64,000 nucleotides of DNA from Gallionella sp. (GCA_028689145.1 JAQTWT010000002.1:225533-289532); one strand, 5' to 3'. Shown: positions 1 to 7,181, counted from the first letter of the stretch. Program-made: numbers and translations. Notes: a model not told the origin generated them from the letters alone.

Positions 1-2
1 TT

Positions 3-548
3 GCGGTGGAGGTACCGACCATGCATTACCTGATGGTGGACGGTGCAGGCGACCCGAATATCGTGCCGGCTTTTGCGGAAGCGGTCGAGGCACTGTTTAC
101 CGTTTCCTATACGCTGAAATTCATGGTCAAGAAAGGCGCGCTGGCGACAGATTACGGCGTGATGCCGCTGGAAGGGCTGTGGTGGGCGGATGACATGACC
201 AAGTTCAGCATCGAAGACAAGTCCAACTGGAAGTGGACGGTGATGATCATGCAGCCGCCGTTTGTCACTGAGGATATGGTGAATGCCGCCATCGCCGCAG
301 TGAAAAACAAGAAGAATCCGGCAGCACTTTCCCTGCTGCGCTTCGAGGCGTTCACCGAAGGGGCATGCGCTCAGATACTGCATATCGGCCCGTTCAGCGA
401 GGAAGGGCCGACCATCGCAAAGGTGCATCAGTTCATCGAGGCAAGCGGAGGAAAACTACGCGGCAAGCACCACGAAATCTACCTGAGCGACATCCGCAAG
501 GCAGCTCCGGCAAAGTGGCAGACTATCATCCGGCAACCGCTATGCTGA
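3..548 (+). CDS. GyrI-like small-molecule-binding domain protein (5' end cut by window)
   Basis: The protein resembles the GyrI-like/AraC effector-binding fold, which binds small hydrophobic ligands; no enzymatic activity can be assigned. The visible N-terminus reads VEVPTMHYLMVDGAGDPN, matching the region that in stand-alone GyrI-like proteins follows about 15-20 upstream residues. The frame stays open to the window edge, so the gene very probably starts before base 1 and the GTG at 6 is not the true start. About 180 residues are visible, ending with a conserved block (GKHHEIYLSD) typical of the C-terminal part. It heads a run of small + strand genes. Confidence 0.75.
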   Translation, partial: AVEVPTMHYLMVDGAGDPNIVPAFAEAVEALFTVSYTLKFMVKKGALATDYGVMPLEGLWWADDMTKFSIEDKSNWKWTVMIMQPPFVTEDMVNAAIAAVKNKKNPAALSLLRFEAFTEGACAQILHIGPFSEEGPTIAKVHQFIEASGGKLRGKHHEIYLSDIRKAAPAKWQTIIRQPLC

Positions 549-599
549 ACGGAGCTGGTTGGCCGGATGAATATTTAACTCAACCCCAAGGAGAACATC

Positions 600-782
600 A
601 TGGAGAACAATGAAAAAGCCGTACTGGACGCAATGAAAAAAGCGGGCAAACCGGTCAAGGGTGGCGAAGTGGCTGCAGCGACGGGGCTGGATCAGAAAGA
701 AGTCGGCAAGATCATCGCCGCGCTGAAGAAGGCGGGCAAGGTCACCTCGCCCAAGATGTGTTATTACGAACCGGCGAAGTGA
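600..782 (+). CDS. Small winged-helix/HTH DNA-binding protein
   Basis: A 60-residue protein consisting almost entirely of one predicted winged-helix unit: an N-terminal helix, a second helix with a KGGEVAAATGL pattern, and a recognition-type helix around KEVGKIIAALKKAGKV, ending in a short wing (SPKMCYYEP). This resembles MarR/ArsR-like minimal HTH domains and implies DNA binding. The ATG at 600 has an AAGGAG ribosome-binding site 6 bases upstream. The stop overlaps the GTG start of the next gene, so the two are probably translationally coupled. Target genes are unknown. Confidence 0.7.
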   Translation: MENNEKAVLDAMKKAGKPVKGGEVAAATGLDQKEVGKIIAALKKAGKVTSPKMCYYEPAK

Positions 783-1189
783 ATCCGCTCAACCAATTTA
801 TCGAGATCGCGCCGGACTGCCCGACCGACCAAGCCGTCGTGCCGCAAGACAAGGGCAACAAATGCTCCATCGCCGCTATTGAATACCAACTGCTGAGCGG
901 CAATCCCTATGGCTACACGTTGGAAGAACTGAAATTCGCCACTCATCTGCTGCACAAGCAGGTGCCGCCAGCCGAGGTGAAAGCGCGGCGGCAGCAATTG
1001 TGGGACGAGTATTTCGCCAAGCCCTGTGCCTGCATGCGCGCATCGCCGCTGACCAAGCAATACGGCTGGGGTGCGCATTACAATGAACAGGGCAAAATTG
1101 CCATCTACCCCGCCGAGAGTAAAGAGTATCAACGCTTTGTCAACGACAAGAACATCCGGAAATATTTCGCCATGCGCAGCAAGCGCTGA
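779..1189 (+). CDS. DUF6157 family protein
   Basis: A 136-residue protein matching the DUF6157 pattern: an N-terminal FIEIAPDCP block, then VPQDKG, a central NPYGYT segment, and a C-terminal block with ASPLTKQYGWG followed by an IAIYP strand. The family has no established function. I prefer the GTG at 779, which overlaps the preceding TGA stop (GTGA), over an in-frame ATG at 758 that would reach into the upstream gene; homologues begin near the NxFIE motif. Coupling to the small HTH protein upstream is the only contextual hint. Confidence 0.75.
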   Translation: MNPLNQFIEIAPDCPTDQAVVPQDKGNKCSIAAIEYQLLSGNPYGYTLEELKFATHLLHKQVPPAEVKARRQQLWDEYFAKPCACMRASPLTKQYGWGAHYNEQGKIAIYPAESKEYQRFVNDKNIRKYFAMRSKR

Positions 1190-1205
1190 TTGGAGTGAAG
1201 ATAAA

Positions 1206-1508
1206 ATGCGCCAGACCGCAACAGCACGAACGGAGCAACTGGAAGATATTCCCAATATCGGCAAGTCCATCGCGTCCGATTTGCGTTCGCTCGGCATCCT
1301 GAACCCGCAACAACTCGCGACCCGTGATCCGCTCAAAACTTATCTGGCATTATCGGACAGTATGGGCAACCGTCACGACCCGTGCGTGCTCTACACGTTG
1401 CTGGCGGCCCGGCATTATCTGGAAAGCGGCGAAGCCATACCCTGGTGGAAATTTACCGCGCAAGGGAAGACAATGCTCGCCGCGCATCCAAAACAAGCGC
1501 GCAAATAA
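1206..1508 (+). CDS. Cdd1-type helix-hairpin-helix protein
   Basis: A 100-residue protein with a helix-hairpin-helix near the N-terminus (EDIPNIGKSIASDLRSLGI), followed by the Cdd1-family signature in which RDP, RHDPCVLYT and the tryptophan pair PWWKFT are conserved. Helix-hairpin-helix motifs usually bind DNA non-specifically; the family (called pathogenicity locus/Cdd1) has no proven role. The ATG at 1206 was chosen because the preceding residues of the longer open frame lie inside the DUF6157 gene in another frame. Confidence 0.75.
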   Translation: MRQTATARTEQLEDIPNIGKSIASDLRSLGILNPQQLATRDPLKTYLALSDSMGNRHDPCVLYTLLAARHYLESGEAIPWWKFTAQGKTMLAAHPKQARK

Positions 1509-1528
1509 ATCGGGGGGAGAAAATCAGC

Positions 1529-2203
1529 ATGTTCAGCAAAGCCACTTTCAGTTTTCTCGACGAACTGGCCGCCAACAACAGCCGCGCATGGTTCGAGGCC
1601 AACAAGCCGCGCTATGAAGCGCTGGTGCGCGAACCGGCGCTCGACTTTATCGAGGCGATGGAACCGGAACTGAAAAAATTTGCGCCAAGCTTCCGCGCCG
1701 AGCCGCGCAAGGTCGGCGGCTCGCTGATGCGCGTGTTTCGCGACACGCGCTTCTCGCGCGACAAGACCCCGTACAAGACCAACATCGGCATCCAGTTCCG
1801 CCATGCGCTGGGCAAGGACATCCACGCGCCCGGCTTTTATGTGCATATCGCAACCGACGAATGTTTCTTCGCCGTGGGCTGCTGGCATCCAGAGGCGGAT
1901 GCGTTGGGCAAGATGCGCGAGTTCATCGCGAAGAACCCCGAGCAATGGTTCGCCGCGCGCAACGACAAAAAATTTACCGCGCAATGGGAGCTGTGGGGCG
2001 ACACCCTGACCCGCCCGCCGCGCGGCTATGCGGCCGACCACCCCGCGATAGACGACCTCAAGCGCAAAGACTTCGTCGCCATCGCGCCGTTGTCCGCCCG
2101 CGAAGTCGCGGATACCGGACTGGTCAAACTGGCCGGAAAGCGCTTTGCCGAAACAGCACCGTTCATGAAATTTCTGTGCAAGGCGCTGGATGTATCGTAT
2201 TGA
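1529..2203 (+). CDS. DUF2461 (TIGR02453) family protein
   Basis: A 224-residue protein of the DUF2461 family. Visible family features are the N-terminal FSFLDELAANNSRAWFEANK block, the RDTRFSRDKTPYKTN motif and a GFYVHI strand. The family is widespread and its function is not established. The ATG at 1529 has a GGGGGAGA sequence upstream and gives the standard N-terminus; longer in-frame starts lie inside the Cdd1 gene. It follows the Cdd1 gene by 20 bases and is probably cotranscribed. Confidence 0.8.
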   Translation: MFSKATFSFLDELAANNSRAWFEANKPRYEALVREPALDFIEAMEPELKKFAPSFRAEPRKVGGSLMRVFRDTRFSRDKTPYKTNIGIQFRHALGKDIHAPGFYVHIATDECFFAVGCWHPEADALGKMREFIAKNPEQWFAARNDKKFTAQWELWGDTLTRPPRGYAADHPAIDDLKRKDFVAIAPLSAREVADTGLVKLAGKRFAETAPFMKFLCKALDVSY

Positions 2204-2248
2204 TTACTGGAACGCAAACGTCCTGAGGCTTAATTATGGAGGCATGAC

Positions 2249-2620
2249 ATGAAAAATAATCCCGTTAACTGGTTCGAAATTTACGTGCAAGACATGGCGC
2301 GCGCGAAACGCTTTTACGAGTCCGTCTTCCAACTTAAACTGGAGAATATAAACAGTCCGGACATTGAAATGTGGGGCTTTCCGATGAACATGAACGGCTT
2401 CGGCGCTTCCGGATCACTGGTCAAAATAGACGGTGTTCCATCGGGCGGCAACAGCACGCTGGTTTATTTCAGTTGCAATGATTGCGCTGTGGAGGCGGAG
2501 CGCGTTGCGGCAGCGGGCGGAAGCATCCACAAACCGAAAATGTCCATTGGCCAGTACGGTTTCATTGCGCTGGTTGTGGATAGCGAAGGCAACAAGTTCG
2601 GCCTGCATTCGACGCAGTAG
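2249..2620 (+). CDS. VOC (glyoxalase/bleomycin-resistance) family protein
   Basis: A 123-residue single-module vicinal oxygen chelate protein. It starts with the typical NWFEIYVQDMARAKRFYESVF element (beta strand then helix) and ends with IALVVDSEGNKFGLHS, which carries the usual C-terminal metal-ligand region. The family includes glyoxalase I, dioxygenases and antibiotic-binding proteins; this member is closest in style to generic VOC proteins, so no substrate is proposed. A GGAGG sequence precedes the ATG by 6 bases. Confidence 0.8.
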   Translation: MKNNPVNWFEIYVQDMARAKRFYESVFQLKLENINSPDIEMWGFPMNMNGFGASGSLVKIDGVPSGGNSTLVYFSCNDCAVEAERVAAAGGSIHKPKMSIGQYGFIALVVDSEGNKFGLHSTQ

Positions 2621-2653
2621 CGTGGCATCCACTATCGCGCCCCCGGACATCCG

Positions 2654-3139
2654 ATGAAAACCTGCATTGCACTCTTGCGCGGCATCAACGTTGGCGGCAA
2701 GAATATCCTGCCGATGAAAGAGCTGGTGGCCGTACTGAAAAGCCTCGGCCTGCAAAACATCAAGACCCACATCCAGAGCGGCAATGCGGTGTTCCAGAGC
2801 AAAACCTCCGACACCGCAAAACTCGCCAACACGATCAGCGCCGCGATCAGAAAAAGTCACGGCTTCGAACCGCAGGTGTTGTTGCTGGACTCCGTTTCAT
2901 TGCACAAGGTTATCAAGACGAACCCCTATCCCGAGGCGGAAGCCGCGCCCAACACTCTGCACGTTGCGTTCCTCGCCGCCATTCCGCCCAAGCCAGACCT
3001 CGATGCGCTGGAGAGAATCAGGGCGGCAAGCGAACGTTTTCAACTGGCCGCAGGCATGGAGCGATTGCTCGGTGTGGCGATAACCAGCCGCAACTGGAAC
3101 ACGGTGCGCAAACTCAAGGAAATGATCGACGAACCATAA
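2654..3139 (+). CDS. DUF1697 domain protein
   Basis: A 161-residue member of the DUF1697 family, recognised by the N-terminal ALLRGINVGGKN motif, the MKELVAVLKSLG helix and the IQSGNAVF segment, with the C-terminal RNWNTVRKL motif also intact. Family function is unknown. It begins 33 bases after the VOC gene and 9 bases before the methyltransferase gene, consistent with one transcript. Confidence 0.85.
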   Translation: MKTCIALLRGINVGGKNILPMKELVAVLKSLGLQNIKTHIQSGNAVFQSKTSDTAKLANTISAAIRKSHGFEPQVLLLDSVSLHKVIKTNPYPEAEAAPNTLHVAFLAAIPPKPDLDALERIRAASERFQLAAGMERLLGVAITSRNWNTVRKLKEMIDEP

Positions 3140-3148
3140 GGAACCGCA

Positions 3149-3970
3149 ATGAGCAAACCGCCCAACATGCTATCCGCCATCGAACCGTGGGATCTGGTCG
3201 CCCACGGTTACGCCGAGACCACCATGCAGATGCTGGCGCACTACGCCGATGCAGCCATCGCTGCCGCCATTCTCAAGCCGGGTGCGACGATACTCGATGT
3301 CGCCTGCGGCCCCGGCACGTTGTCGCTGAAGGTGGCGCACGGGGCAAGCGAAGTACATGGCATCGACTTCTCCGCATCCATGCTGGATATTTTCAAACAG
3401 CATGCAGAACGCTGCGGACACCGCAACATCACCATCCGGCACGGCGATGCGCAAGCACTGCCTTACGCGGACGACACCTTCGATGCCGCGTTCTCGATGT
3501 TCGGACTGATGTTCTTTCCGGATCGGCGCAAAGGCTTCGCCGAAATCCACCGCACCCTCAAACCGGGCGGCAGCATCGCCGTCACCAGCTGGGCACCGAT
3601 AGACCGCTCACCCGCCATGCAGCTCATGTTCGGCGCGATACGCGCGATCAAACCCGAAATCCCCGAACCGCAAAAAGCCATCGACACACTGGAAAACCCG
3701 GATGTGTTCAAACAGGAAATGGAGGAAGCCGGATTCAGGAACGTGCAGATTCAAAGCGTCACCAAGGCTGCCTTCCCTGTCGAGTCCATCCCCGCCTTTT
3801 GGGCAGACATGGTGAAAGGCAGCGCACCGATCCAGATGCTGAAGAAGGGCATGGGCGAAACGGTGTGGCGTGAGAAAGAGGGGCTGGCGATCAGTTATCT
3901 TGAAGAGAAACTGACGACGTTGCCCACCAGACTTTCATCGGATGCTTGGTTGGGGATAGGCATGAAGTAA
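3149..3970 (+). CDS. Class I SAM-dependent methyltransferase (UbiE/Methyltransf_11-like)
   Basis: A 273-residue methyltransferase with the SAM-binding motif I DVACGPGTLSL, an acidic end of strand 2 (HGIDFSASML), motif II/III region HGDAQALPYADDTFDAA and the post-motif LKPGGSIAVTSW. This arrangement is that of UbiE-type small-molecule methyltransferases. Divergence outside the SAM fold prevents naming a substrate. An AAGGA site precedes the ATG. It is the last gene of the + strand run before the AT-rich island. Confidence 0.8.
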   Translation: MSKPPNMLSAIEPWDLVAHGYAETTMQMLAHYADAAIAAAILKPGATILDVACGPGTLSLKVAHGASEVHGIDFSASMLDIFKQHAERCGHRNITIRHGDAQALPYADDTFDAAFSMFGLMFFPDRRKGFAEIHRTLKPGGSIAVTSWAPIDRSPAMQLMFGAIRAIKPEIPEPQKAIDTLENPDVFKQEMEEAGFRNVQIQSVTKAAFPVESIPAFWADMVKGSAPIQMLKKGMGETVWREKEGLAISYLEEKLTTLPTRLSSDAWLGIGMK

Positions 3971-3978
3971 GCTCATCA

Positions 3979-3989
3979 TTCTTTTTCAT
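3979..3989. repeat. Left copy of direct repeat flanking the DUF262-HEPN island
   Basis: The sequence TTCTTTTTCAT, followed after 6 bases by AGCG, lies just beyond the methyltransferase stop. The same 11-mer plus AGCG at identical spacing recurs at 5752-5762, immediately after the HEPN gene. The pair brackets the AT-rich two-gene module exactly, which suggests an insertion boundary, but a chance match of an AT-rich 11-mer cannot be excluded. Confidence 0.4.
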
Positions 3990-4023
3990 GTAACCAGCGA
4001 TGTAGTCAAAACCTTACCGCTCA

Positions 4024-4038
4024 GGTACATTTCGTACC
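4024..4038. promoter_or_regulatory. Candidate operator upstream of the DUF262 gene
   Basis: A short perfect inverted repeat, GGTAC-ATTTC-GTACC, lies 33 bases before the preferred start codon at 4072. A further GGTAC half-site lies at 4062-4066, next to the ribosome-binding region. This layout would suit an autoregulatory operator of the module; no binding protein is known. Confidence 0.25.
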
Positions 4039-4071
4039 CACCCCATCATGCTGAAAATAAAGGTACGCCTT

Positions 4072-5121
4072 ATGAGTGAAAGCCAAGAAGAAAACACCCT
4101 TAATCTATATCCCATAGATTACCCCTTTGAAACTTTGGTATCACGAATAAAATCCGATCCTGCAAAGCTAATTCTAAATCCTGAGTTTCAAAGAAAGTAT
4201 AAATGGGATAAAGACGGCTGGCTGAGGGCATCTAAGTTCATTGAATCATGCCTGATGAGAATACCACTCCCATCTTGTTACTTTGCTGAAGACGAAGAAC
4301 GACGGCATCTGGTAATTGATGGAGTCCAACGACTTACAACTATCAGAAGATTTTTTGATGATGAATTTGCTCTTGAAGGCATGACCACTTTCAAGACTCT
4401 CGAAGGCAAGAAATTCTCAGAAATTGGCGAACATCGTGCTGAATTAGAGTCAACAACCATTAGATGCATTGTTCTTCGAAAAGAGAATCCTAAGAAGCTA
4501 ATTAGAGAAATATTTTCCAGATTAAATCAAGGTGCGGTTGAGCTTTCAGATCAAGAAATACGACATGCTATATACCCAGGCAGTTTAGACGATTTACTCA
4601 TTGAATTAGGAGCCAATCCAATAATTGCAAATTTTGCTTTAGCTCAAGATACAGAGAGAACTAAAGATAGTCGTGAGGCAGAGGAACAGGTACTAAGGTT
4701 TTTCGTGTTTTCAGATGATATAAACTTAGTACGCTATGAAAATGTACTGAGGGATTACCTTGACGAGTATATGGAAAACAACTGCTTGCTTGACATTACG
4801 ACTATCGACTCTTTGAGAATAAAATTTAATACCGCACTGAATAACTGTGAAACAGTATTTAATAATGACATTTTTACAGATTCCACAAGAGACCGAAAAA
4901 GGCAGGGTCTTGTTCATTACGATCTTTTAATGCCAACTATTGGCCTACTTCCAGAGTCAATTGTTAAATCCCACGCAACTCAGATTAAGTCTGCGTATAA
5001 CGAACTATGTGTATCTGAAGAATTTAGAAAGTCGCTATCTGGCGGATTGCAAAAAAAATCATCCATCGTAAAAAGACGTCAGCTTTGGAATGAGCGACTG
5101 CAGAAGGCAATTAATGAGTAG
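4072..5121 (+). CDS. DUF262 (ParB-like nuclease fold) protein, GmrS-like half
   Basis: A 349-residue protein with an N-terminal DUF262 domain. Visible features are NPEFQRKYKWD (about 36-46) and the DGxQR-type motif IDGVQRLTTI (82-91), in which the Asp and Arg mark the ParB/Srx nuclease or NTPase site found in GmrS. The C-terminal part is helical and lacks the HNH (DUF1524) nuclease of full GmrSD type IV restriction enzymes. The ATG at 4072 has AAAGG 8 bases upstream, whereas the in-frame ATG at 4048 has no such site. Base composition is clearly more AT-rich than the flanking genes. It overlaps the HEPN gene by 8 bases. A role in nucleic-acid-targeting defence is inferred. Confidence 0.8.
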   Translation: MSESQEENTLNLYPIDYPFETLVSRIKSDPAKLILNPEFQRKYKWDKDGWLRASKFIESCLMRIPLPSCYFAEDEERRHLVIDGVQRLTTIRRFFDDEFALEGMTTFKTLEGKKFSEIGEHRAELESTTIRCIVLRKENPKKLIREIFSRLNQGAVELSDQEIRHAIYPGSLDDLLIELGANPIIANFALAQDTERTKDSREAEEQVLRFFVFSDDINLVRYENVLRDYLDEYMENNCLLDITTIDSLRIKFNTALNNCETVFNNDIFTDSTRDRKRQGLVHYDLLMPTIGLLPESIVKSHATQIKSAYNELCVSEEFRKSLSGGLQKKSSIVKRRQLWNERLQKAINE

Positions 5122-5743
5122 CGAGACTTATTATCACCGCTACGAAAGCCTTTATTGCTCACTCAAGGAAATCATTAAGGCATCAGAAGAACGGGTACTA
5201 AGGGATGAGCCCGATGAATTGTTCATGGAGAATGTCAATTTCTTCGTTAAATCCTACCTAATCAGCATCTGCACTTACCTAGAGGCTTACTTACAAGACG
5301 TCGCCTTGATGTATGCGAATGAACTGGACACTAGGGTGAAGAATGCAGATATTCCACATAATTTTGTCCACTGGCGTATTGCAAAAGAAATCAAAGATAA
5401 AGATTTGGAATTCAAAAATATTGATCTTTCGGTCGATAAAAAAGAAATTTCAGATAACTTATCTGGCAACCCATACAAAACAATTAAATTGTTCAAATAT
5501 CTAGGCATAGATTTGCAGTCTAAAGATGGTTTTGAGGAAAATAAAACTTTAGTCAATTCGGTAGTAACTAAGAGAAATAATATAATTCACCATAACGATA
5601 AAGCGATGGATGTTTCGTTCTCTGACCTGCTCTCATATGTAGATGTGTTTTTGATCTACACCAAATCAATTGATGATGCAATTCTCCAGAGCAGTCGGGG
5701 TACCATGGTTACTGCAGCTTCAAACATATCTACATCCACATAA
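5114..5743 (+). CDS. HEPN-domain protein (MAE_28990/MAE_18760-like), putative RNase
   Basis: A 209-residue mostly helical protein with a HEPN-type R-x4-H motif: Arg154 and His159 in KRNNIIHH. HEPN proteins with this motif are commonly metal-independent RNases acting as toxins or defence effectors. The N-terminal half (SYLISICTYLEAYLQDVA) resembles the HEPN family often found beside DUF262 genes. The start ATG at 5114 overlaps the end of the DUF262 gene, so the two are translationally coupled and probably act together. Codon use is AT-rich like its partner. Family naming is from memory of the pattern; the motif itself is seen directly. Confidence 0.75.
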   Translation: MSSETYYHRYESLYCSLKEIIKASEERVLRDEPDELFMENVNFFVKSYLISICTYLEAYLQDVALMYANELDTRVKNADIPHNFVHWRIAKEIKDKDLEFKNIDLSVDKKEISDNLSGNPYKTIKLFKYLGIDLQSKDGFEENKTLVNSVVTKRNNIIHHNDKAMDVSFSDLLSYVDVFLIYTKSIDDAILQSSRGTMVTAASNISTST

Positions 5744-5751
5744 AATCACTG

Positions 5752-5762
5752 TTCTTTTTCAT
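5752..5762. repeat. Right copy of direct repeat flanking the DUF262-HEPN island
   Basis: TTCTTTTTCAT, then 6 bases, then AGCG, identical in sequence and spacing to the copy at 3979-3989. It begins 9 bases after the HEPN stop codon. Together the copies delimit a block of about 1.77 kb. Confidence 0.4.
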
Positions 5763-5865
5763 ATTCCAAGCGGCTGATCTTATGCAGGTAGTGCAAAAAT
5801 CAAATAGCCGAAAGCATTGAATATCTTGAACTACCAGCGAACAACCTTTTTGCATTGGCTTGAGG

Positions 5866-6102
5866 TTAATTCGGCATTCCCGTTCCGTGAAACAGAATGG
5901 CCGCCCGCCACACATGCCAATCGTGTTCAACCTCCGAATAAGTATAACTGCCGTCGGTGCGGCGCACTAAAGGATGCCCCTCGTTGGCCGCCCATTTCTC
6001 AAAGGATTTCCGCGCCGCATCCATACCGCTATCAACGTGTTTTCTCAGCGGATGCCCGTCGTTTGCAGCCCATTTCCCAAATGATTTTCGCATCGCGTCC
6101 AT
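5866..6102 (-). CDS. Small hypothetical protein with internal tandem duplication
   Basis: A 78-residue protein I do not recognise. It contains two imperfect copies of a unit of about 26 residues: one starts at Met1 (MDAMRKSFGKWAANDGHPL), the next at about Met27 (MDAARKSFEKWAANEGHPL). These are followed by a unique tail rich in aromatic residues (YTYSEVEHDWHVWRAAI). The ATG is preceded by AAGGGGG with good spacing, supporting translation. It is divergent from the cupin gene. No signal peptide or membrane segment is visible. The duplicated unit could be a small nucleic-acid or protein binding helix, but this is speculation. Confidence 0.6.
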   Translation of the reverse strand: MDAMRKSFGKWAANDGHPLRKHVDSGMDAARKSFEKWAANEGHPLVRRTDGSYTYSEVEHDWHVWRAAILFHGTGMPN

Positions 6103-6237
6103 GTTGCCCCCTTGCCTGGTTCGCCTGTATCGGAATCGGGGTTTGCTCGAATACTCCCGGCAAACTCAACCTGTTGAGGAAAATATCGGCAAATATCGGT
6201 ACAACTTTAGCCGTCTCAGGGGGTTGGCGAAGCAGCA

Positions 6238-6285
6238 CTTTAAGCCATCCTGCTGACACCACGCTGTCAGCAGGATGGCTTAAAG
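6238..6285. repeat. Perfect 21-bp inverted repeat
   Basis: Arms 6238-6258 and 6265-6285 are exactly complementary around the 6-base loop CCACGC. The element lies between the small - strand gene and the + strand cupin gene, 29 bases before the cupin start. It could be a strong RNA hairpin in the cupin leader or a dispersed palindromic repeat. A shortened relative sharing CACGCTGTCAGCAG occurs at 7158-7181. Confidence 0.8.
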
Positions 6286-6314
6286 TTATGGCTTTCAACA
6301 ACAGGAGGACGATC

Positions 6315-6833
6315 ATGAGTAAACCCGTCATCAATATTGCCGACATAGAATTGCAACCGCGTCCGCCTGCTTATGCGGCAACCGGCCCAGCGGCGGAGCG
6401 TTACGATGCGCGTACGGGCATGGTCGGCATGATGCTCGGCGCGCAAAAATTGGGCTACAACATTACCGCCGTCCCACCGGGCAAGCGCGCGTTCCCGTTC
6501 CACTCCCATCAAAGTAACGAAGAGATGATTTTTGTGCTGGAGGGCGCAGGCGAAATTCGCATCGGCGAGGCGGTTTATCCGATTCGTCAGGGTGACTTTG
6601 TCGCCTGTATTGCAGGCGGCAAAGATACGGCACATCAGGTCACCAACACCGGCACTGCTGAACTGAAATACCTCGCGGTGAGCACGCGCATTTCCTCGGA
6701 AATCTGCGAATACCCTACTACCGGAAAGTTCGCCGTTTTTGCTGAAGTTCCGGCGGACAAGAACGGCAAGCCGGGTTTCTTCCGCTTCGTCGGGCGCGCG
6801 GAGCAGAGTGCCGATTACTGGGAAGGCGAATAA
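6315..6833 (+). CDS. Cupin domain protein
   Basis: A 172-residue single-domain cupin. The first cupin motif is visible in FPFHSHQSNEEMIFVLEGAGEIRIG, with two His and one Glu as metal ligands, and the second in GDFVACIAGGKDTAHQVTN, supplying the last His. Such proteins are metal-dependent small-molecule enzymes or binding proteins; the substrate is not evident. The ATG at 6315 has AGGAGG 7 bases upstream. Its stop abuts the GTG start of the TfoX-like gene. Confidence 0.8.
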   Translation: MSKPVINIADIELQPRPPAYAATGPAAERYDARTGMVGMMLGAQKLGYNITAVPPGKRAFPFHSHQSNEEMIFVLEGAGEIRIGEAVYPIRQGDFVACIAGGKDTAHQVTNTGTAELKYLAVSTRISSEICEYPTTGKFAVFAEVPADKNGKPGFFRFVGRAEQSADYWEGE

Positions 6834-7139
6834 GTGAACATCGCCGACCTGCCCAACTTCGGCCCCAAGTCGCAACAGATGTTGGCGCAGGCGGGCATCC
6901 ATACGCTGGAACAGTTGCGCGAACTGGGTGCGGTGCGCGCCTATGTGCAGGTAAAACGTTGCGGCGCTTGCTCCAGCCTGAATCTGCTGTGGGCGATGGA
7001 AGGCGCGCTGTCGGGGCGGCATTGGCGGGAGGTGGCGAAGCACGATCGCTTGAGGTTGCTGCTGGAACTGGAAGATGTTGAGCGCGAACCCTACGAATCA
7101 AACAGCCCTTCGACAGACTCAGGGCGAACGGCTTTGTAA
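6834..7139 (+). CDS. TfoX/Sxy C-terminal-domain protein with repeat-derived tail
   Basis: A 101-residue protein whose first 80 residues match the TfoX C-terminal helix-hairpin-helix domain (LPNFGPKSQQMLAQAGI, then LRELGAVRAY and NLLWAMEGAL). There is no N-terminal TfoX domain, as in the stand-alone proteins widespread in proteobacteria. It starts with GTG directly after the cupin stop. The last 17 residues are encoded by a dispersed repeat (CCTTCGACAGACTCAGGGCG), so the natural protein probably ended around residue 84. Confidence 0.75.
   Translation: MNIADLPNFGPKSQQMLAQAGIHTLEQLRELGAVRAYVQVKRCGACSSLNLLWAMEGALSGRHWREVAKHDRLRLLLELEDVEREPYESNSPSTDSGRTAL
7105..7132. repeat. Dispersed repeat fragment read into the TfoX-like C-terminus
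   Basis: Contains CCCTTCGACAGACTCAGGGC, the core of a common dispersed repeat whose near-variants recur in this window at about 9733-9752 and, inverted, inside hemW (49676-49694) and at the 5' end of the M48 protease gene (about 55290-55310). In this copy it forms the coding end of the TfoX-like gene. Confidence 0.6.
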
Positions 7140-7157
7140 TAACCCGGATTGAAAAGA

Positions 7158-7181
7158 CTGCTGCCATCACGCTGTCAGCAG
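7158..7181. repeat. Short relative of the 6238-6285 palindrome
   Basis: CTGCTG and CAGCAG arms flank a core that shares CACGCTGTCAGCAG with the larger palindrome upstream of the cupin gene. It lies in the leader of the ABM-like gene, so both copies precede a gene start. Confidence 0.5.

Noticed and set aside
4048..4071. Earlier ATG start for the DUF262 protein
   Set aside because: No ribosome-binding site precedes 4048, while AAAGG precedes 4072 at good spacing.
6032..6346. 104-codon minus-strand frame crossing the 21-bp palindrome and the cupin start
   Set aside because: Includes the palindrome and the cupin leader and shows no domain; the 78-residue frame at 5866-6102 has a better start signal.
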